This document shows positions 21,535 through 30,081 of a DNA stretch of 37,304 bases, piece by piece. The notes under the pieces are model-generated. The model worked only from the letters and a program-made list of their open reading frames with translations. It ran no database searches and was not told where the DNA came from. The stretch lies in the NCBI GenBank assembly GCA_964393845.1, contig CAYMUX010000017.1, positions 1 to 37,304 on the forward strand, written 5' to 3'. How positions within the stretch are numbered: position 1 is the stretch's first letter; every line of letters begins with the position of its first letter. Position numbers and translations under genes: made by a program. The DNA comes from UBA6902 sp964393845 (GTDB taxonomy: Bacteria; Nitrospirota; Thermodesulfovibrionia; UBA6902).

Positions 21535-23691
21535 ATGGTTGTATTAAGAGACATAAACACGGTAGATGCCCTTATAGATAAGGTTATTTCCTACAATCCC
21601 GAGGCCAATGCCGATCTTTTGCGAAGGGCTTACGCCTTCTCCAATGAAGTGCATGACAAGCAAAAGAGAAAAGAAGGCGCGCCTTATATCCAGCATCCTC
21701 TTGCTGTTGCAGGGATCCTGTGCGAAATGAAAATGGATACAAACTCAATTGCGGCCGGACTGCTGCACGATACTGTTGAGGATACGGGTACGACAGAAGA
21801 AGACATAAGAGCCCTGTTTGGAGAAGACGTTGCATTTCTTGTTGAAAGCCTGACAAAACTGAGCAAAATAGAATTCAGAACAAGTGAGGACGCCCAGGCC
21901 GAGAATTTCAGAAAGATGTTCCTTGCAATGGCCGAAGATATGAGGGTCATCCTTATTAAATTTGCCGACAGACTCCATAATATGCGCACTCTTGAATATC
22001 TGTCTCCGGCTAAAAGAGAAAAGATAGCCCGTGAGACATTGGAAATATATGCGCCTCTTGCAAACAGGCTTGGTATCGGCTGGTTGAAATCAGGATTTGA
22101 AGATCTGAGTTTTAAGTTTCTTGAGCCGGATGTCTATAATGAGCTTGTACAAAAGGTTGCAAAAAAAAGAGAGGAGTATGAAGGATACCTGCATGAAGTA
22201 ATAAAAATAGTGGAGGCCCATTTAAAGGCTGCCTCTCTTCCCGGCGAGGTGTTCGGCAGGGTAAAACATTATTATGGAATCTATCAAAAGATGCAAAAAC
22301 AGAAAATTCCATTTGAACTCGTATACGATGTAATAGCAATCAGAATTATCACTGATACCCAGTCTGACTGTTATGCCGCTTTAGGTCTCATCCACTCTCT
22401 TTGGACACCTGTTCCCGGCAGATTTAAAGATTTTATAGGCGCGCCAAAATCAAACCTCTATCAATCTCTTCACTCGACAGTCATAGGACCTAAGGGAGAG
22501 AGAGTAGAATTTCAAATAAGGACCGAAGATATGAACCGTATTGCTGAAGAGGGAATAGCGGCCCACTGGAAATATAAGGAAGCGGACCATGCCGATAAAC
22601 TGGACGATAAATATTTTTCGTGGTTAAGGGAATTTGTCAAATCGCAAAAGGACACGCCTGACGCAAGAGAATTCCTTGAGGCGGTAAAGGGCAACATAAT
22701 TACGGGTGTTGTTTATGTATTTACTCCGGAGGGTGACATAGTGGAGCTCCCTCAAGACGCCACCCCTGTTGATTTTGCTTATAGTATACATACGGAAGTA
22801 GGACATCAATGCACTGGAGCGAAGGTCAACAAAAGGATTGTCCCGTTAAGGTATAAGCTTCAGAATGGAGATGCTGTGGAGATCATAACAGCCCATGGGC
22901 ATACTCCGAGCCGGGACTGGCTGAAGTTTGTAAGGACCCAGAAGGCCAAGGCGAGGATAAAACAGTGGCTTAAAGTAGAAGAGAGGAAAAAAGGCCTTTC
23001 CCTTGGTGAAGAATTATTAGAAAAGGCCCTGCTGAAATATAATCTAAGTCCGGCATTGGTCAAATCAAAAGAGATTCTTGCTGTAGCCAAGCCGTTTAGA
23101 ATTAATACGCATGAAGATCTTTTTGTAGCTATAGGATACGGAAGAATTTCTGTGCATAAGTTAATCAATAAGCTGTTGCCTGAATCTGAAAAGGATGAGA
23201 AAGAAAAAGTTCCCGGACAAAAGGAAGGGAGAAAAATAGAGGAAGGTAAGGGCATAAGAATTGAAGGGATAGATAACATAATGTTTCACCGTGCAAAGTG
23301 CTGTTATCCTCTTCCAGGAGAAAAGGTAACAGGTTTTGTAACGAGAGGCAGAGGGGTTTCAATACATATAGTTAATTGTCCGACACTTGATACCAATACA
23401 ATTGATATGGACCGCCTTGTAGACGTAGAGTGGACAGGGGATGAATCTACTTATAGTGTAAAGGTACAAGTGCTGACAGTGGATAAGCGGGGATTGCTTG
23501 CTGAGTTAAGCGCCGTCCTTTCGACAAATAATATCAATATCAACCATCTCGATGCCTCGGCAACTTATGAAAAACAGGCGCTATTTAATTTTATCCTTGA
23601 GATTAAGAACAAACGTCAGCTTGATCAGATCATGAAAAAGATGGCCCAGATTAATGGAGTTATCGAAGTAAGAAGAGTCCAGGCCGCCTAG
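21535..23691 (+). CDS. Bifunctional (p)ppGpp synthetase/hydrolase (RelA/SpoT family)
   Basis: A 718-residue long RSH enzyme. The HD hydrolase domain keeps its metal ligands (YIQHPLAVA with His53, LLHDTVEDT with His78-Asp79, ADRLHNMRT), so hydrolysis should be active. The synthetase domain includes RVKHYYGIYQKM, YDVIAIRI and RVEFQIRTEDMNRIAEEGIAAHW with the catalytic Glu, so synthesis should also be active. A TGS domain (VYVFTPEGDIVELP...), a Cys-containing regulatory segment (AKCCYPLPGE, VNCPT) and a C-terminal ACT domain follow. Such a bifunctional enzyme is commonly the only long RSH in non-proteobacterial diderms. No ribosome-binding site is seen; the ATG follows a TATAAT closely. The next gene overlaps it by one base. 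Confidence 0.95.
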   Translation: MVVLRDINTVDALIDKVISYNPEANADLLRRAYAFSNEVHDKQKRKEGAPYIQHPLAVAGILCEMKMDTNSIAAGLLHDTVEDTGTTEEDIRALFGEDVAFLVESLTKLSKIEFRTSEDAQAENFRKMFLAMAEDMRVILIKFADRLHNMRTLEYLSPAKREKIARETLEIYAPLANRLGIGWLKSGFEDLSFKFLEPDVYNELVQKVAKKREEYEGYLHEVIKIVEAHLKAASLPGEVFGRVKHYYGIYQKMQKQKIPFELVYDVIAIRIITDTQSDCYAALGLIHSLWTPVPGRFKDFIGAPKSNLYQSLHSTVIGPKGERVEFQIRTEDMNRIAEEGIAAHWKYKEADHADKLDDKYFSWLREFVKSQKDTPDAREFLEAVKGNIITGVVYVFTPEGDIVELPQDATPVDFAYSIHTEVGHQCTGAKVNKRIVPLRYKLQNGDAVEIITAHGHTPSRDWLKFVRTQKAKARIKQWLKVEERKKGLSLGEELLEKALLKYNLSPALVKSKEILAVAKPFRINTHEDLFVAIGYGRISVHKLINKLLPESEKDEKEKVPGQKEGRKIEEGKGIRIEGIDNIMFHRAKCCYPLPGEKVTGFVTRGRGVSIHIVNCPTLDTNTIDMDRLVDVEWTGDESTYSVKVQVLTVDKRGLLAELSAVLSTNNININHLDASATYEKQALFNFILEIKNKRQLDQIMKKMAQINGVIEVRRVQAA

Positions 23692-24188
23692 TGAGTCGGG
23701 AAGTGAACAAACCTTTTCTCTGCTATGATACATTCGATAGCCATTTGGGGGCCATTTATCTTATTTTTTCAGGTAAGCTGCTTTCCGGGGTTTCTTTCAA
23801 TAAACCTGCAACTATCCCTTTCAAAAAAGATTCGGCGCCGCGCACTTTCATAAAAGAGCTTGTCTCATATTTTAATGGTACCGGCATAAGTTTCGGTCAG
23901 GAGATTAAACTGATCGCAGGAACGGAATTTGAAAAAAAAGTCTGGTCTGCGCTGAAAAAAATACCTTTTGGTGAAACAAGATCGTATAAATGGATTGCTG
24001 AAAAAATCGGTAATCCTGCAGCGGTAAGGGCGGTCGGTCAGGCCCTCTCAAAAAATCCCATCCCCATCGTCATTCCTTGCCATAGAGTCATTGAGTCAGA
24101 CGGCTCTATCGGCGGGTTCTCATCAGGAGTTGATATAAAGAGAAGGCTGCTTGAAATAGAATATTATGCGAAAATAAATAAAGAATAA
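23691..24188 (+). CDS. ogt: Methylated-DNA--[protein]-cysteine S-methyltransferase (Ogt/MGMT family)
   Basis: A 165-residue suicide repair protein that moves O6-alkyl groups from guanine to itself. The active-site motif is IPCHRVI with Cys130, followed by the expected GSIGGFSSGVDIKRRLLEIE. The helix-turn-helix DNA-binding part includes TRSYKWIAEKIGNPAAVRAVGQALSKNPIP, here by residues 97-125, with the arginine finger R113. A shortened N-terminal domain (about 1-70) is normal for the family. The assigned start GTG 23691 overlaps the relA TAG by one base; another GTG lies at 23703. Its coupling to relA is unusual but there is no functional link visible. Confidence 0.93.
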   Translation: MSREVNKPFLCYDTFDSHLGAIYLIFSGKLLSGVSFNKPATIPFKKDSAPRTFIKELVSYFNGTGISFGQEIKLIAGTEFEKKVWSALKKIPFGETRSYKWIAEKIGNPAAVRAVGQALSKNPIPIVIPCHRVIESDGSIGGFSSGVDIKRRLLEIEYYAKINKE

Positions 24189-24191
24189 AAT

Positions 24192-24218
24192 AAGGGCAAC
24201 CTTAAAGGATTGCCCCTA
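24192..24218. terminator. Hairpin between the convergent ogt and radical SAM genes
   Basis: aagggcaacc/ggattgccccta forms a stem with one bulged base and a short loop (24192-24218), four bases after the ogt stop and 37 bp before the end of the convergent gene. It has the AAGGGC...GCCCCTA frame shared with the palindromes at 13107, 29951 and 30004. It may serve as a bidirectional terminator, although no strong T-run follows. Confidence 0.5.
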
Positions 24219-24254
24219 CCTCATTCTGTAATTAACATTTAAAAAATATCAAGC

Positions 24255-26087
24255 CTACTGCTGAACCATCACAAGGACGAGTTTGCACTCAAACACATTT
24301 CCGCCGATGCTTTTTAATGCCTGATCATATGCCTTGCGGATTTTTTTGGCATTTACATTTAACAACAACCCGATATTTTCGCATGTCTTAAAGAGTGAAA
24401 TGGATTCCATATTGATAACTTTTGTGGAAGCCAGTTTATCTTTATGCTTATCATAAAACTCCGACAGTTGCTGCATGCCCTGCTGCTGCTTGCTTTTGAT
24501 ACGTTCAACAAGCGGTGTAATGGCAAGGGTATTTTTATTTACACTGAAATCTTCTTTATTAACTATTAACTCTTTATCAAGCTTGCTGAGAAAGGTTGAG
24601 AAGAATGTGGATTCGTTTTTTTCAAGCGCAACAGTATTTAAAATGATATTTTTTGATTTCCCCTGTCTTTGCTGAATGAACTGTCTGAGCTTGCCGGTTT
24701 TTCTGTCGAACTCGGCAGATATTGAGTCTTTCAACTGTTCAACGTAGCTTTTGGTTTCGGCAAGGGCTTTTCTGATGGACCTTTTACCATACAGGCCTAC
24801 GACCGCGTAGAAAAAGTCGAACTGCGACAGGTTGCGGAAAATGGCCGGCCATGAATAAAATCTGCCCATAGCCTTCAGGGTTTCAATATGAAGTTCAAAG
24901 GCTGTCATGAGTTTCGGCTCGAATACCGTGTGGTGGGCATCGTACTTGCTCCAGTCTGTATGAATAAGACGTCCGGAACTCTTCAGTTCGTCAAATACGG
25001 GTGTTCCGGGCAATGGTGTCAGAATCATAAACTGGATAGAATCGATATCTAGTTTCTTCGCGAATGTGGCAGTGTTTCTGATCGTTTCAATGTCATCTGT
25101 GTCAGAGCCTAATACGAACATTCCATGTATGCGTATTGAATGCTTTTTCACCACCCGTATTGAATTTTCAATATCTTCAAGCCCCTGACCTTTATTGTAG
25201 AGTGACAGGGTAGCCGGATTAATTGATTCAAATCCAATATAAACCGCAAAACATCCTGCTTTATTCATGAGGTCGAGCAGTTCAGTATCTTTGGCAACAT
25301 CGGTCCTCACCTGCGCGCTCCACTCAATTTTTAAATTGTTGTCGATTATTGCCTGCAGCAAGGTCTTGGTCCTCTTCTTGTTGGCGGCAAAATTATCATC
25401 TATAAAAAATACGTGGTTCTTCTGAATAGAAGCAGCTCTCAACTCTTCCAATATCCGGTCAATCGACTTAAAGCGGTATTCTCTGCCGAACATGGGGATT
25501 ACAGAGCAGAACCTACAGGCGAACGGGCATCCCCTTGATGTGGCAACTGGTGTAACCTTGGCTGTTTCAGCCCATTTATAAACGAGGCTGAAGTCCGGCA
25601 TCGGCGCCTCATTAAGGTTCTTGAGAAGGTCTCTGGCAGGGTTATGGACTATTTCATGATTGCCGTTTTTAAATGACAGGCCCTTAATGGAATCCAGGGG
25701 TTTACCGGCCTTGAGATGTTCGAGAAGTTCGACTAAGGTTTCTTCCCCTTCACCCCTGATGACATAATCAGCATATAAAAGGCTTTCATCCGGCAGGAAC
25801 GTAGAATGCACGCCGCCAAGTGCGACAGGTATTCCGAGTTTGTTAAATTTTTCTGCTATCTGAAAGGCACGGGTTGCTGTTGCAGAAATGGCAGAAATGC
25901 AGATCATGTCTGCATCTTCCATCTGTTTCCAGTCAGGGGCAACAAGGTCCTCGATAAAAACTTTTGTATTATATCCGTGATTTTTTAAAATAGTGGCCAA
26001 CAGAATTGAACCCAGTCTGGGCAGCGCGGTAAAACTGAAAATGTGAGCCCCCGGTGATTTTGCTTCTATGAAATAAATATTTTTCAT
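24255..26087 (-). CDS. B12-binding-domain radical SAM protein
   Basis: A 610-residue protein. The N-terminal Rossmann-like B12-binding domain (about 20-135) has DMICISAISATATRAFQIAEK and IPVALGGVHSTFLPDE, but no DxHxxG base-off motif, as in the BchE-like branch. The radical SAM core (about 178-400) has CPFACRFC with Cys187, Cys191, Cys194 ligating the 4Fe-4S cluster, then RILEEL, FIDDNF and YIGFES. About 170 extra residues at the C-terminus (440-610) are helical and charged, with no recognised domain. Such enzymes methylate or rearrange unreactive carbons in lipid, pigment or antibiotic pathways; the substrate here is unknown. No biosynthetic neighbour helps. The ribosome-binding site before ATG 26087 is weak. 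Confidence 0.88.
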   Translation of the reverse strand: MKNIYFIEAKSPGAHIFSFTALPRLGSILLATILKNHGYNTKVFIEDLVAPDWKQMEDADMICISAISATATRAFQIAEKFNKLGIPVALGGVHSTFLPDESLLYADYVIRGEGEETLVELLEHLKAGKPLDSIKGLSFKNGNHEIVHNPARDLLKNLNEAPMPDFSLVYKWAETAKVTPVATSRGCPFACRFCSVIPMFGREYRFKSIDRILEELRAASIQKNHVFFIDDNFAANKKRTKTLLQAIIDNNLKIEWSAQVRTDVAKDTELLDLMNKAGCFAVYIGFESINPATLSLYNKGQGLEDIENSIRVVKKHSIRIHGMFVLGSDTDDIETIRNTATFAKKLDIDSIQFMILTPLPGTPVFDELKSSGRLIHTDWSKYDAHHTVFEPKLMTAFELHIETLKAMGRFYSWPAIFRNLSQFDFFYAVVGLYGKRSIRKALAETKSYVEQLKDSISAEFDRKTGKLRQFIQQRQGKSKNIILNTVALEKNESTFFSTFLSKLDKELIVNKEDFSVNKNTLAITPLVERIKSKQQQGMQQLSEFYDKHKDKLASTKVINMESISLFKTCENIGLLLNVNAKKIRKAYDQALKSIGGNVFECKLVLVMVQQ

Positions 26088-26253
26088 CTTTGTTTTTTAT
26101 ACCTTATCCTTTTTTAACTTGGGTAATCTCCAATATGCTGATTAACAGCATAAAGCATATCACAGATTGTTTTATTTGACAATGCAACATTGGCCGTAGG
26201 ATGTGCGACAATTTTATTTGGTAAATCCACGTTACGAGAACATGAAAGTTTGA

Positions 26254-26361
26254 AAGCTTCCCCCTTAGGTTAAGGGGGATTGAGGGGGTTACTTTATTAG
26301 TTACCATTGATTTCAACTAAGTAACTCCCCCCGGCCACCTCTTAACCTAAGAAGGTGGAGA
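26254..26361. repeat. Nested palindromic repeat downstream of groEL
   Basis: The arms cttaggttaag (26264-26274) and cttaacctaag (26341-26351) are perfect 11-bp complements. Inside them, gggggttactt (26284-26294) pairs with aagtaactccccc (26319-26331) apart from a two-base difference. The flanking tcccccttaggttaagggggattgaggggg belongs to the same C-run/G-run family as 13449 and 18479. It fills much of the 335-bp gap 26088-26422, which otherwise holds only the groEL terminator. A short frame through it (26104-26316) is not a credible gene. Confidence 0.6.
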
Positions 26362-26362
26362 T

Positions 26363-26395
26363 AAAAAAAAGGGTGAGGAATACTCCTCACCCTTT
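26363..26395 (-). terminator. Intrinsic terminator of groESL
   Basis: On the minus strand a stem of aaagggtgagga with its perfect complement tcctcaccctttt (arms 26368-26379 and 26384-26395, 4-nt loop) is followed by eight T. It starts 28 bp after the groEL stop codon. This is a textbook Rho-independent terminator. Confidence 0.92.
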
Positions 26396-26422
26396 CGGTA
26401 TAGCTTAAACATACGGATTGTT

Positions 26423-28057
26423 TTAGTACATTCCGCCCATTCCGCCCATGCCAGATGGCATTTCCGGACCTTTTGACTCCTCCGGAATGTCGGCTATCAT
26501 TACGCTTGTGGTCAGCATTAATGCTGCAACTGATGCTGCGTTCTGCAGGGCATATCTTGTGACCTTTGTCGGGTCGATGATGCCTGCCTTCATCATATCG
26601 CAATATTCTTCTGCATTGGCATCAAAACCGAAGTTTTTATTGTCATTGCTTTTTACTTTTTCAACAATCACGGAACCCTCAAGACCGGCATTGCCTACAA
26701 TCTGTCTGATCGGCTCTTCGAGAGCTCTTTTTATTATGTCAGCCCCGATCTTCTGATCAACATGATCAAATTTTATCTTTTCCAGAGCCGGAATCGCCCT
26801 CAGCAGCGCAACGCCGCCTCCAGGGACTATGCCTTCTTCAACAGCTGCACGTGTTGCATGCAGTGCATCTTCGACTCTTGCTTTTTTCTCTTTCATTTCT
26901 GTTTCCGTTGCAGCCCCGACATTAATTACAGCAACTCCTCCAACAATTTTTGCGAGACGCTCCTGGAGTTTTTCCCTGTCATAATCGGAGGTGGTTTCAT
27001 CAATCTGAGCTTTGATCTGTTTTACGCGGCCTTTGATTTTTTCCGGATCGCCGGCTCCCTCAACAATCGTTGTGTTTTCTTTATCGACAGTTATCTTCTT
27101 TGCCTTTCCAAGGTCCTTTAAAGTTATGCTCTCGAGTTTGATGCCGAGGTCTTCTGATATCATTGTTCCGCCAGTCAGAAGAGCAATATCCTCAAGCATT
27201 GCCTTTCTTCTTTCACCAAATCCCGGGGCTTTTACAGCACATACCTGCAATGTTCCGCGAAGCTTGTTAACAACCAGTGTAGCAAGCGCTTCGCCTTCTA
27301 CTTCCTCGGAAATTATCATGAGTGGTTTTCCCATCTTGGCGGTTTGTTCGAGAATGGGGAGCAGGTCTTTCATTGAGCTGATTTTTTTCTCATGGAGAAG
27401 GATAAGCGCATCTTCCATGGAGCATTCCATCCTTTCGGGATCAGTCACGAAATAAGGTGAGATGTAGCCCCTGTCAAACTGCATGCCTTCTACTACGTCA
27501 AGAGTCGTCTGCATGCTTTTTGCTTCTTCTACTGTAATGACTCCGTCTTTGCCGACTTTATCCATGGCATCTGCAATTAAATTGCCGATTTCAGAGTCAT
27601 TATTTGCAGAGATTGTTCCAACCTGTGCGATCTCTTTTTTATCCTGAATGGTCTTGCTGTTTTTCTTTAACTCTGCAACAATCGCCTCAACAGCCTTCTC
27701 TATCCCTCTCTTGATTTCCATAGTGTTTGCGCCTGCAGCCGCATGTTTCATTCCTTCTTTATAAATAGAATATGCAAGCACGGTGGCAGTAGTTGTGCCG
27801 TCACCTGCTACATCAGACGTTTTACTTGCGACTTCTCTTACGAGCTGTGCGCCCATGTTTTCATAAGGGTCTTTAAGTTCAATTTCTTTGGCTACTGTTA
27901 CACCATCTTTAGTTATTGTGGGGGCTCCAAATTTTTTATCGAGAATTGCGTTCCTTCCCTTTGGTCCCAGAGTTGACTTTACAGCATCAGTCAATGTAGT
28001 TACACCTTTAAGTATTTTCTTTCTTGCATCTTCATCAAACAGTAACTGTTTTGCCAT
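26423..28057 (-). CDS. groL: Chaperonin GroEL (60 kDa)
   Basis: A 544-residue GroEL, the ring-forming ATP-driven folding chaperone. It starts MAKQLLFDEDARKKIL, carries the ATP-binding KFGAPTITKDGVTVAKEIEL (given by residues 41-60) and GDGTTTATVLA motifs, the apical-domain segment SKTSDVAGDG and the family signature AAVEEGIVPGGGVALLRA near 404-420. The C-terminus has the usual Gly-Gly-Met repeats (GMGGMGGMY). GGAGG lies just upstream of the ATG. It is the second gene of groES-groEL and is controlled by the CIRCE site at 28449-28475. Confidence 0.99.
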   Translation of the reverse strand: MAKQLLFDEDARKKILKGVTTLTDAVKSTLGPKGRNAILDKKFGAPTITKDGVTVAKEIELKDPYENMGAQLVREVASKTSDVAGDGTTTATVLAYSIYKEGMKHAAAGANTMEIKRGIEKAVEAIVAELKKNSKTIQDKKEIAQVGTISANNDSEIGNLIADAMDKVGKDGVITVEEAKSMQTTLDVVEGMQFDRGYISPYFVTDPERMECSMEDALILLHEKKISSMKDLLPILEQTAKMGKPLMIISEEVEGEALATLVVNKLRGTLQVCAVKAPGFGERRKAMLEDIALLTGGTMISEDLGIKLESITLKDLGKAKKITVDKENTTIVEGAGDPEKIKGRVKQIKAQIDETTSDYDREKLQERLAKIVGGVAVINVGAATETEMKEKKARVEDALHATRAAVEEGIVPGGGVALLRAIPALEKIKFDHVDQKIGADIIKRALEEPIRQIVGNAGLEGSVIVEKVKSNDNKNFGFDANAEEYCDMMKAGIIDPTKVTRYALQNAASVAALMLTTSVMIADIPEESKGPEMPSGMGGMGGMY

Positions 28058-28094
28058 CTTATCCTCCTTTTGAACGAGACATATTTTTTATTTT

Positions 28095-28385
28095 TTATTT
28101 TTCTACAATTCCAAGTATATCGTCCTCTTTGATTATTAGATATTCCGTATCATCGATGTTGATTTTAGAACCGGAATATTTTTCGAAAAGCACGATATCG
28201 CCGACTTTTACTTCCATTTTCTGGACCTTCCCGTCATCTGTAATCTTGCCTGAACCTACTGCTACAATTTCTCCTCTTTGAGGTTTTTCTTTTGCTGTGT
28301 CCGGAATAATGATTCCCCCTGAGCTCTTTTCAGATTCATCAGAGTATTTAACCACGACCCTGTCTTTAAGCGGTTTTAATTTCAT
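28095..28385 (-). CDS. groS: Co-chaperonin GroES (10 kDa)
   Basis: A 96-residue GroES. It begins MKLKPLKDRVVVKY, has the mobile loop at about 16-33 (SDESEKSSGGIIIPDTAKEKP) and the family segment GEIVAVGSGKI. GroES caps the GroEL ring. A good AGGAG-type ribosome-binding site precedes the start. It is 37 bp ahead of groEL and is the first gene of the operon, 64 bp after the CIRCE element. Confidence 0.99.
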   Translation of the reverse strand: MKLKPLKDRVVVKYSDESEKSSGGIIIPDTAKEKPQRGEIVAVGSGKITDDGKVQKMEVKVGDIVLFEKYSGSKINIDDTEYLIIKEDDILGIVEK

Positions 28386-28448
28386 ATCTTTCTCTCCTTT
28401 CTTTTTAAGATGAATTTTAATTGAATGGCTAAAGGTTTTAAAACTATA

Positions 28449-28475
28449 TTAGCACTCTATTCAGGCGAGTGCTAA
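28449..28475. promoter_or_regulatory. CIRCE operator (HrcA binding site) of groESL
   Basis: TTAGCACTC (28449-28457), a 9-bp spacer and GAGTGCTAA (28467-28475) match the CIRCE consensus at every position. HrcA, whose gene is not in this window, binds it and represses the operon until heat or misfolded protein titrates GroEL. The right arm overlaps the -10 hexamer, explaining repression. Confidence 0.96.
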
Positions 28476-28502
28476 TATAATATTAATTGATTAGTAAAAC
28501 AA
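28474..28502 (-). promoter_or_regulatory. Sigma-70-type promoter of groESL
   Basis: On the minus strand TTGTTT (28497-28502) and TATATT (28474-28479) are separated by 17 bp. The -10 hexamer ends in the first two bases of the CIRCE operator. Spacing and position relative to groES are as expected for a vegetative promoter under HrcA control. Confidence 0.75.
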
Positions 28503-28647
28503 GGGGTCCATGTGGTAGAAAAATGACAATATCAGATGGTACTAGTAGATTAACTTTACTTATCTCCAATTTTCTCAGAAATACTGCATATTCCAGGAAT
28601 GTCAGACTAAGAGATATAACAGGTAATTAAATTTATGCTGAAAATTA

Positions 28648-29325
28648 TCAATAGTACAAGTGTCTTCTTTTATTTTTCATGAAGATATTTATCATTAAAA
28701 TACCAAATACAAAACCACCAATATGTGCAAACCATGCAACCCCGCCGTGATTTGTCATGCCTTTACTTAATATTCCATTAATAATCTGGATAAATACCCA
28801 AAAGGCTATTACAAAAACAGCCGGCAGCCTGACTACCTGGATAAAGAAAACAAAGAAGATAAGTGTGTGAACTCTTGCGTGAGGGAAAAGAAGCAGATAG
28901 GCTCCGAGTATGCCTGATACAGCGCCGCTTGCACCTATCATTGGAACAGTGGATGACGGATTTGTTATTGCATGAGCGTAAGCTGCTGCAACTCCGCAAA
29001 GAATATAAAATATTATGAATTTTCCGTATCCAAGTTTATCCTCGATATTATTTCCGAATATCCAGAGATAAAGCATATTTGAGCCAAGATGAAGCAATCC
29101 TCCGTGCATGAACATGGAAGTAAATACTGTTAAAAGGGGATGAATCGGCTGGACAGTTTTGAAAGTCAAAAGGGAATAAGGGATAGCGCCATATGCAAAT
29201 GCAGTTCTCTGCAGGTCGGAAGGTGAGAGCACTTGAAGTATAAATACAGCAAAGTTAGCTGCAATGAGGGCAATTGTCATGAGTGGAAAATGTCGCGTAG
29301 GGTTATCGTCTTTAAAAGGGATCAT
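28648..29325 (-). CDS. Rhomboid-family intramembrane serine protease
   Basis: A 225-residue membrane protein with about six helices. Catalytic Ser133 lies in GASGAVSGILGAYL and catalytic His201 in WFAHIGGFVFG. The loop-1 and helix-2 signature MFMHGGLLHLGSNMLYLWIFGNNIED (residues 71-96) contains the family's H-x-x-x-N region, and EDKLGYGKF is typical of the GlpG/YqgP-like bacterial group with short tails. Rhomboids cut other membrane proteins within the bilayer; the substrate is unknown. The gene is alone, reading away from ssrA, with a weak ribosome-binding site. Confidence 0.92.
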   Translation of the reverse strand: MIPFKDDNPTRHFPLMTIALIAANFAVFILQVLSPSDLQRTAFAYGAIPYSLLTFKTVQPIHPLLTVFTSMFMHGGLLHLGSNMLYLWIFGNNIEDKLGYGKFIIFYILCGVAAAYAHAITNPSSTVPMIGASGAVSGILGAYLLLFPHARVHTLIFFVFFIQVVRLPAVFVIAFWVFIQIINGILSKGMTNHGGVAWFAHIGGFVFGILMINIFMKNKRRHLYY

Positions 29326-29427
29326 GATGTGTGAAGCTAACTAAACAATTTGTATTTTGTCAATTAACAATTAGCAACGATTAATCTTTATGTTCGGAAT
29401 CAAGTTTAAATATCAAATTCCAAATTA

Positions 29428-29508
29428 ATCACAAATTCCAATTACCAAAATAGAAAGTTTTTGGAATATCGAATTCGTTTGTTATTTAGTGCTTGTGATT
29501 TGGTAATT
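29428..29508. repeat. AT-rich inverted repeat upstream of ssrA
   Basis: aattaccaaa (29440-29449) pairs with tttggtaatt (29499-29508), and atcacaa (29428-29434) with ttgtgat (29493-29499), around AT-rich sequence with repeated caaattcc units. Similar caaattccaaat... palindromes are frequent as dispersed extragenic repeats. It fills much of the 264-bp gap between the rhomboid gene and ssrA. Confidence 0.4.
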
Positions 29509-29570
29509 ATGCCTGGATAACATTGTAACTGATTAACACTTCCACTGATTTATAAGACTCTATAGTATGA

Positions 29571-29576
29571 TATAAT
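29571..29576 (+). promoter_or_regulatory. -10 element of the ssrA promoter
   Basis: A perfect TATAAT lies 13 bp before the mature 5' end of the tmRNA. No convincing -35 is present at 16-18 bp; TTTATA (29549-29554) is the best candidate. Position supports use as the ssrA promoter. Confidence 0.55.
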
Positions 29577-29589
29577 GAATTATACAGCA

Positions 29590-29938
<349 letters not shown>

Positions 29939-29950
29939 AAAGCGCAAAAG

Positions 29951-30027
29951 TAGGGGCGGGGTTTTCCCGCCCTTGTGTTTGTTTGTTTTATTGTTTATAA
30001 AATAAGGGCGGGAAAACCCCGCCCCTA
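29951..30027. repeat. Perfect 24-bp inverted repeat behind ssrA
   Basis: taggggcggggttttcccgc and four further bases (29951-29974) are matched perfectly by their complement at 30004-30027 around a 29-bp AT-rich spacer. Each arm is itself a partial palindrome (gggcgggg/cccgccc), so two small hairpins or one long cruciform can form. It follows the tmRNA 3' end by 13 bp and precedes glgC. It probably stops ssrA transcription, though only moderate T-runs are present. The same TAGGGGC...GCCCTT frame occurs elsewhere in the window. Confidence 0.7.
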
Positions 30028-30081
30028 CAATAATTCATTGCTGTATAATAATGTCATCGAATAATTTGTGACGAGAGGTAA

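Noticed and set aside
26104..26316. 70-codon minus-strand frame between the radical SAM gene and groEL
   Set aside because: Half of it is the palindromic repeat at 26254, composition is not protein-like, and no start signal is present.
29951..30027. CRISPR-like repeat pair
   Set aside because: There are only two copies, in opposite orientation, so this is an inverted repeat and not an array.
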